Virus record (IMG/VR): IMGVR_UViG_3300017917_001342
Location: 373,669 to 437,668 of that record
Reading direction: 5' to 3' (one strand)
Length of the DNA stretch: 64,000 nt
Origin: a virus
Shown here: one piece after another, positions 61,201-64,000 of the stretch
How the letters are laid out: each line of letters opens with the position of its first letter
Position numbering within the stretch: the first letter of the stretch is position 1
Position numbers and translations under genes: made by a program
Notes under the pieces: model-generated
Told to the model about the DNA's origin: nothing
Seen by the model: the letters and a program-made list of their open reading frames with translations, nothing else
The model's database searches: none

Positions 61201-64000
61201 AAGACAAGGACCAAGAGCAGGTTACCATCCTACTTGGGCAAGACCTGGTCTTATGTCATGTATACCAGTTGACAACCAAGGAAATCTATTGCCGCCGCTT
61301 GCAGCAGGCACAGTAACAAGTTTGCCTAGCAGTCAACAAGCACAAGCTGAGTGGGTATTTGGGGATGGGTCTCCGGTAGAATCTGTATGGATATACAGCA
61401 ACGACTATAATTTCTCTATAGCAGAATACAGTTACTTGATGAAACCTGCACAGTTCATCGAATACAACTGGGACACAATACGCAGTAAATTAGTGTTTGG
61501 TGATCAACCTACTGGACAGTGGGTTTACATTGATACCAACAACCGTCGACCAAACGGAGAATTTTATGTACACAGAGAAAATCCGTTAGCAATAGGCGGT
61601 AACATACATATACCAAACGAAAGTACGTTAAGCTACTTTGGTAGTTGTGGTGTTCAACACTGGATAAGCGAGTACCTTGTTAATAGAAATCTCAGTGTAA
61701 CTCAATATTTCGGTAATATTATAAGAGGTACTAATGTACAACTTGCTCACCAAATGGGCAGTTTTGTCAGTAGTAATCTTTACTTAACTGCTGATAGTTT
61801 TGGTCAAATTGGTTATAAGAGTCAGATAGTACCAGCAGAAAACGTAAAAACATATCTGTATAAAAGTTCCAGCATTAAAACAGCGTTCTACACTGGTGTA
61901 ATCATTACACAGTTAAAAAATGGTTATCGTGTTGTAGGATACGACGGTGTTAAGCAGTATTTTGAAATCATACCAAGCAATGCGTTTGGGCCAAAGAGCT
62001 ATGTTGTTGTAGGCAACGAACGTGTAGTATGGTTTAAACAGGGTGTTGACACTGTTCAACAGATACCATATGGTTATGTGTTTGGTACTAAACAAGAAGT
62101 TTTTGACTTCTTAATTGGTTTACAGCGTTTCCAAGAGCTAGAAGGTTGGGTATTTGACACATATAATAACGACGGAAACTATGTATATGATTGGCAACAA
62201 AGTGCTAAAGAATTCCTGTTCTGGAGTCAAGGTAACTGGGCAAATGGCAATTTTATTGCACTCAGTCCGCTTGCTAATCGTGTAAAATTCCTACAACGTT
62301 TTGGCAATATACAGTTTGTCAACGGTATTGTTGGCGGTACATATCCGCTGCTAGATAAAACTGGTAGTCCTATACAAGGTCAAAACGTAGAAGTATTGCG
62401 ATACGATGATGAAATTGTAGTTGCTACAACAAACATACAAAGCATCTATGGAATACGACTGTTTGCAACCACGCTAGAAAGTATTGTTGTCATAGACAAT
62501 CAGACAGCGTTTGGAGATATAATTTACGATCCATTATATAATCAAGCGCAACCGAGATTAAAACTCTATGCATATCGTACCAATGATTGGAACGGCCGAG
62601 TAGATGCACCCGGATATTTCTTGTACCAAAATGGTACAGATAACCAGTGGAATCTAGTTGCTAACTTTGAAAAAACTGCTAACGATTTCAGAAAATACTT
62701 CAACATAGAACAACCTAAAAACTATGTTACGTTTGATCCGGTATCTGGTAATTTGGTACAAGCAAGCACAAGTCTTGCAGTTATTGATAATCAGCCTATA
62801 TCAGAAATAAGCAAACATCTCATAGGTTACCAGCAAAGAGGATACCTACAAAATCTATTATTAGAAGATAGCACTGAGTTTCAATTCTATCAAGGGTTTA
62901 TTAGACAAAAAGGTACACGAGGTGCCATTGACAAAATACTACGTAATGACAGTGTAATACCTGTCACAAGTGACTTTGTGTATTATGAAGAATATGCGTT
63001 ACGTATTGCAAGATTTGGTGACACTGCTCTTAACATTGGTATTGATTTTATCATACCACAGTCGCTATATGTCAATGACCCGCAACAGATAACAGTGTAC
63101 GGTACTCAAGGAACTGATAGAGACCTTGATGGTATCATAGTGCTTATACCTAATGATCCAAGAATTGTAGTACCGCCGCAGAGTTATAGTAGTGTAACCA
63201 ATCCGTTATTCCCTACACGACCACAAAATGACGAATACCGAGACAATGACTATCCAACTACTGGTTACGTTTTAATCGGAGAAACTGACTACACAGTAAC
63301 AAACACTGCTGCTCTTACCAGTTTGTATAGTACACAATTAGAGTCCAATGTCAGACTTAAAGACGGCGACACCATATGGCAATTTGTTGATGATCAAAAC
63401 AGTTGGACAGTGTGGCAATATTCAAAAGCCAATGTAAACATTGTCAACACATCACCGATTATATTGTCCGGTCAATCTACTGTTATCAACGCAAGCGGTA
63501 ATGTAGGTGTGTCGCCGGGCGATATTGTAGTATTGACAGGTATAAGCAACGTCAATGCGTTGGAAGGTACATGGACTGTTGGTAACATCATAGGCGATGG
63601 TAATAGCTTTACAGTTGACACTACTACATTCACAGTTGGATCTGGTGGTGAATATTATGCATATAAAAAAGTGCGTTTTGACGACACTGCTGCTAGAGAT
63701 GCATATCCACCGTTTGGTGGATGGAAGCAAGGTGATCTAGCCTGGGTCGACAAGACAAATATTGGTCTGCAAGGTTGGGCAGTTTATGAGTATGTAAACA
63801 ATGCATGGATGCCTAAGCGACTTGAACAACCAAAAGTTGATGCGGCATTGATGCTTCAAGCTAAACTATACAATAAAAATCAATTAAACGTCTATGGTGA
63901 TTTAGAATACTATGATCCAGCCAAAGGCTTTATACCTAAGCAAGCAAGAAATAATATAAACTTTTCATCTCTATATGATCCAGCATCATACACAGATGGT
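58220..64000 (+). CDS. Giant baseplate-associated virion protein (gp7 position), incomplete at 3' end
   Basis: Open for 1927 codons from ATG 58220 to the end of the window with no stop seen. N-terminus: RRRPIKLLPPVNQTETL, FFAATVDHLFQP, YIGSKPSYYDPATDFYV, YSWSPPIDLDKILNYTKYYW, patterns of large virion proteins in marine T4-like phages placed after gp6. Numerous short beta modules (QLWYNGTAW, DQNSWTVWQY). T4 gp7 (1032 residues) occupies this place, but direct similarity is not clear. It overlaps gp6 by eight bases. Confidence 0.72.
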   Translation, partial: MVERRRPIKLLPPVNQTETLTKFFAATVDHLFQPESVEFVSAYIGSKPSYYDPATDFYVGEPTKSRIDYQLPATAVSKNPSSGSLTNVMFYDDFVNVLKFHGANTQNHSRLFDQEYYSWSPPIDLDKILNYTKYYWAPSGPAPIKLLSQTDVAANVLGKTSYTYTGVYQLTSTGEIVEGTLKFTTGLIVEFVDDVSVNYNNKPLYINNVGRSIQLITPPPVNSELAEIKDYTTIAVAEHPTNTWSSNNCWYHEDVFVISKTVISNSFQFRAARPIIEFDATLQLYNSGWNGRPAVTVVSTASNVYEVVGNNLVQLDGTDINNIVGKTSVKIDNVLLQDGDTILVTDNPSITTNGFVFEVTGIDTYGVISLTQIGSIPLNGDTVLCTSGVTFGNKQLWYNGTAWILAQQRIPYVPPLFVLYDSDGNRLDDPSIYPGSTFAGNTIFTYATDQYASVDSELGFRPKTNQYGNYVFNNAMVSQIYTYQNNTVITEINGYYYYLTRDNGVESYDNSWYKAPTLSRQYIVNDFSVVTPTSSFTIDQKPDPNPGILPSIYVTLIRNETATLLKNGVEYTVNGRVVTLAQDAVSGDRIVIRSWSKGVPEGSLGYYELPLNLTANPDNLQISSIAQSQYISQFEEIIANQPGFEGSAIGNNNWRDTARIRSLGFSILQHRAPMLKPMILSSGNVTVGINTVQSDTDPMLAMQFTQREYLRFYNRFISALFNLYSNGYTLNQSPSDWVSVALKQINLGKTPASAFANSGPSTTQGAYCDVKSTDPTYVPPTATRLGCAPAYLPTVYYDRDNLVIQCHDGARIVMAKDGLPLGGIANGLASTISPALLTNPVAAAWLQFEIDLYFNLPSRYRNPQATLALDIREYTPGKWRQGDYTVDEFKQILSPMFDKWVITNQVDYRANTTYDANDPFTWNYHNSADKDGLPVPGYYQGIYRWFYDTDRPHTHPWEMLGFTQEPDWWTVEYGAAPYTAGNAVMWEDLRDGYIRQGPRAGYHPTWARPGLMSCIPVDNQGNLLPPLAAGTVTSLPSSQQAQAEWVFGDGSPVESVWIYSNDYNFSIAEYSYLMKPAQFIEYNWDTIRSKLVFGDQPTGQWVYIDTNNRRPNGEFYVHRENPLAIGGNIHIPNESTLSYFGSCGVQHWISEYLVNRNLSVTQYFGNIIRGTNVQLAHQMGSFVSSNLYLTADSFGQIGYKSQIVPAENVKTYLYKSSSIKTAFYTGVIITQLKNGYRVVGYDGVKQYFEIIPSNAFGPKSYVVVGNERVVWFKQGVDTVQQIPYGYVFGTKQEVFDFLIGLQRFQELEGWVFDTYNNDGNYVYDWQQSAKEFLFWSQGNWANGNFIALSPLANRVKFLQRFGNIQFVNGIVGGTYPLLDKTGSPIQGQNVEVLRYDDEIVVATTNIQSIYGIRLFATTLESIVVIDNQTAFGDIIYDPLYNQAQPRLKLYAYRTNDWNGRVDAPGYFLYQNGTDNQWNLVANFEKTANDFRKYFNIEQPKNYVTFDPVSGNLVQASTSLAVIDNQPISEISKHLIGYQQRGYLQNLLLEDSTEFQFYQGFIRQKGTRGAIDKILRNDSVIPVTSDFVYYEEYALRIARFGDTALNIGIDFIIPQSLYVNDPQQITVYGTQGTDRDLDGIIVLIPNDPRIVVPPQSYSSVTNPLFPTRPQNDEYRDNDYPTTGYVLIGETDYTVTNTAALTSLYSTQLESNVRLKDGDTIWQFVDDQNSWTVWQYSKANVNIVNTSPIILSGQSTVINASGNVGVSPGDIVVLTGISNVNALEGTWTVGNIIGDGNSFTVDTTTFTVGSGGEYYAYKKVRFDDTAARDAYPPFGGWKQGDLAWVDKTNIGLQGWAVYEYVNNAWMPKRLEQPKVDAALMLQAKLYNKNQLNVYGDLEYYDPAKGFIPKQARNNINFSSLYDPASYTDG

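Noticed and set aside
1-64000. CRISPR arrays, insertion sequences, integrases, attachment sites, rRNA and standard tRNA genes.
   Set aside because: None seen: no regularly spaced direct repeats, no transposase or integrase motifs, and no tRNA with complete arms. The phage appears strictly lytic in this window.

Overview
The window is part of the genome of a T4-like tailed phage (a myovirus, probably marine). The DNA is AT-rich and genes are densely packed with many ATGA stop/start overlaps. It carries recognisable T4-type core genes: sheath gp18, neck gp13/gp14, sheath completion gp15, portal gp20, protease gp21, scaffold gp22, major capsid gp23, recombination nuclease gp46/gp47, late sigma factor gp55, and baseplate gp53/gp25/gp6. 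The gene order within the capsid block follows T4 (20, small core genes, 21, 22, 23), but blocks are scattered on both strands as in marine T4-like phages. Many late genes are preceded by an octamer close to the T4 late promoter TATAAATA, here usually ACTAAATA, CATAAATA or AATAAATA.

Layout. 1-13855 (minus): about 17 tightly coupled enzyme genes that are not phage core genes: five radical SAM proteins (one with a cobalamin-binding-type N-terminus, two of the 'twitch' type), five iron/2-oxoglutarate oxygenase-like proteins (one fused to a methyltransferase), two QueC-like PP-loop ATPases with a C-terminal zinc motif, a second methyltransferase, a PLP fold-type I enzyme, a nitroreductase-like flavoprotein and an SDR oxidoreductase. 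This looks like a complete tailoring pathway of unknown product and is the most novel part of the window. 13930-25016: a terminator, the very large sheath protein, dNMP kinase plus a SLOG-like protein, neck genes, a GH19 endolysin and gp15. 25027-30458 (plus): a coupled cassette of a CCA-adding-type nucleotidyltransferase, four different glycosyltransferases and a second nucleotidyltransferase. 30433-40716 (minus): capsid head genes from gp23 back to the portal, a fibre-like protein and a probable tape measure. 40777-41849 (plus): a zinc-binding gp26-like protein and a short downstream frame joined by a textbook -1 frameshift signal. 41850-42370: gene-free, hairpin-rich DNA. 42371-46998 (minus): gp55, gp47, gp46, a PD-(D/E)XK nuclease and a small protein. 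47155-64000 (plus): baseplate genes ending in a giant protein that runs off the window.

How it fits together: head, neck, tail and baseplate proteins are transcribed late through gp55; gp46/47 and the resolvase-like nuclease serve recombination-dependent replication; dNMP kinase feeds DNA synthesis. Tail and baseplate proteins (gp18, gp15, gp6, central spike, gp7-position protein) are about twice the size of their T4 counterparts. The large minus-strand enzyme operon and the glycosyltransferase cassette are accessory functions, most plausibly for modifying a virion, cell-surface, nucleic-acid or small-molecule target; the sequence alone does not say which.
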